From the IMG/VR virus record IMGVR_UViG_3300020118_000099, positions 1 through 29,293 of that record: 29,293 nt of DNA, one strand, 5' to 3'. A program made the translations under genes and the position numbers. Below the pieces are notes generated by a model that did not search any database, was not told where the DNA came from, and saw only the letters and a list, made by a program, of their open reading frames with translations. This DNA comes from a virus. Below are positions 28,970-29,293 of this stretch, piece after piece (position 1 is the stretch's first letter; every line of letters starts with the position of its first letter).

Positions 28970-29293
28970 ATGGCCCTCGACCTGAGCTGGATGACCCAAG
29001 CGATCCCCACGACGATGCCGGATTCGTTCACGCTGGTGAAGGACGGCTTTGGGGCGCTCTGTGCGATCTGGATATTGAAAACGGTGATGGCCCTCCGCAC
29101 GACGATGACCAACGTAAGTCACGCCCTGTTTGGCAATCCAGATGTTCGGGAGCCCAACGGCTTGATGCACGACGCCTCGAAAGTGAAAGAGGCGGTGGAG
29201 CGGGTGGGCTTAGATTTCGGGCGGCACGTGCGGGAAGAAATGGACTGGCAGAACAGCGTGACGCGGCGGCTCGAAGAAAATAACGGCTTGGTA
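28970..29293 (+). CDS. membrane protein, partial at window end (first 108 aa)
   Basis: ATG at 28970 opens a frame that stays open to the window end (108 codons, no stop), so the gene continues outside. Residues about 28-42 are hydrophobic (GALCAIWILKTVMAL), a single membrane segment, preceded by a short amphipathic N-terminus (LSWMTQAIPTTMPDSFTLVK) and followed by a charged helical region (ASKVKEAVERVG, REEMDWQNSVTRRLEENN). A holin or lysis-accessory protein is possible from position and topology, but a virion membrane protein is equally possible. Confidence 0.55.
   Translation, partial: MALDLSWMTQAIPTTMPDSFTLVKDGFGALCAIWILKTVMALRTTMTNVSHALFGNPDVREPNGLMHDASKVKEAVERVGLDFGRHVREEMDWQNSVTRRLEENNGLV

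Noticed and set aside
1-29293. CRISPR array, insertion sequence, integrase or attachment site
   Set aside because: No regular spaced repeats, no transposase or recombinase motifs, and no tRNA-like target were seen. The only tandem repeats are the short ones listed.

Overview
The window looks like the structural half of the genome of a short-tailed, podovirus-type tailed bacteriophage (Caudoviricetes). All convincing genes lie on the + strand, packed with ATGA, GTGA, TGATG and TAATG stop/start overlaps. The recognisable set is a packaging terminase (small and large subunits), a large portal, a scaffold, an HK97-fold-type major capsid protein, a head-tail adaptor candidate, a P22 gp10-like nozzle candidate, a tail-collar protein and three very large Ala/Gly/Pro-rich proteins that look like internal or ejected virion proteins. 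No tape-measure, tail-tube or baseplate gene is visible. No integrase, repressor, tRNA, CRISPR or IS element was seen, so the lifestyle is undetermined. The DNA is GC-rich with a taste for GCG, ACG and TTG codons. I cannot name the host.

Layout. (1) 1-77: a promoter-like sequence with an operator-like dyad. (2) 78-3977: about twelve small early-type genes, many with paired CxxC zinc-ribbon motifs, plus one member of a recurrent phage family resembling DUF7736. None has a firm function. (3) 3978-4222: the longest non-coding stretch (245 bases), with a direct repeat and a terminator-like hairpin, marking a module boundary. (4) 4223-6831: packaging genes. (5) 6872-13499: twelve genes placed between the large terminase and the portal, where many phages have none. 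They encode several small beta-rich virion proteins, a two-domain lectin-like protein whose middle is much poorer in GC than its neighbours, a small membrane protein with an HExxH zincin motif, a fibre-like protein, a very basic His-rich protein and a GT-A glycosyltransferase. (6) 13496-18481: portal, scaffold and capsid. (7) 18609-23379: a head-associated protein, adaptor, nozzle and fibre/collar genes. (8) 23381-29293: internal virion proteins and a membrane protein cut by the window end.

How it fits together. TerS and TerL would package DNA through the portal into a scaffold-assembled capsid. The adaptor and nozzle close the head and form the tail stub, the lectin-like, fibre-like and collar proteins would contact the host, and the large proteins near the end would be ejected with the DNA. 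The glycosyltransferase and the HExxH protein in the middle of the virion genes are the most unusual cargo. They could modify the phage's own virion proteins or the host surface, but the sequence does not say which.

Non-coding signals. Nearly every sizeable spacer in the head-gene region carries a hairpin just upstream of a ribosome binding site. A TCCGTAGGWCA repeat occurs in two of these spacers. Two tiny ORFs (15 and 8 codons) exactly bridge gaps between genes by overlapping the upstream stop and the downstream start. No stretch over 300 bases lacks a gene. All assignments come from reading the sequence. No database search was run.
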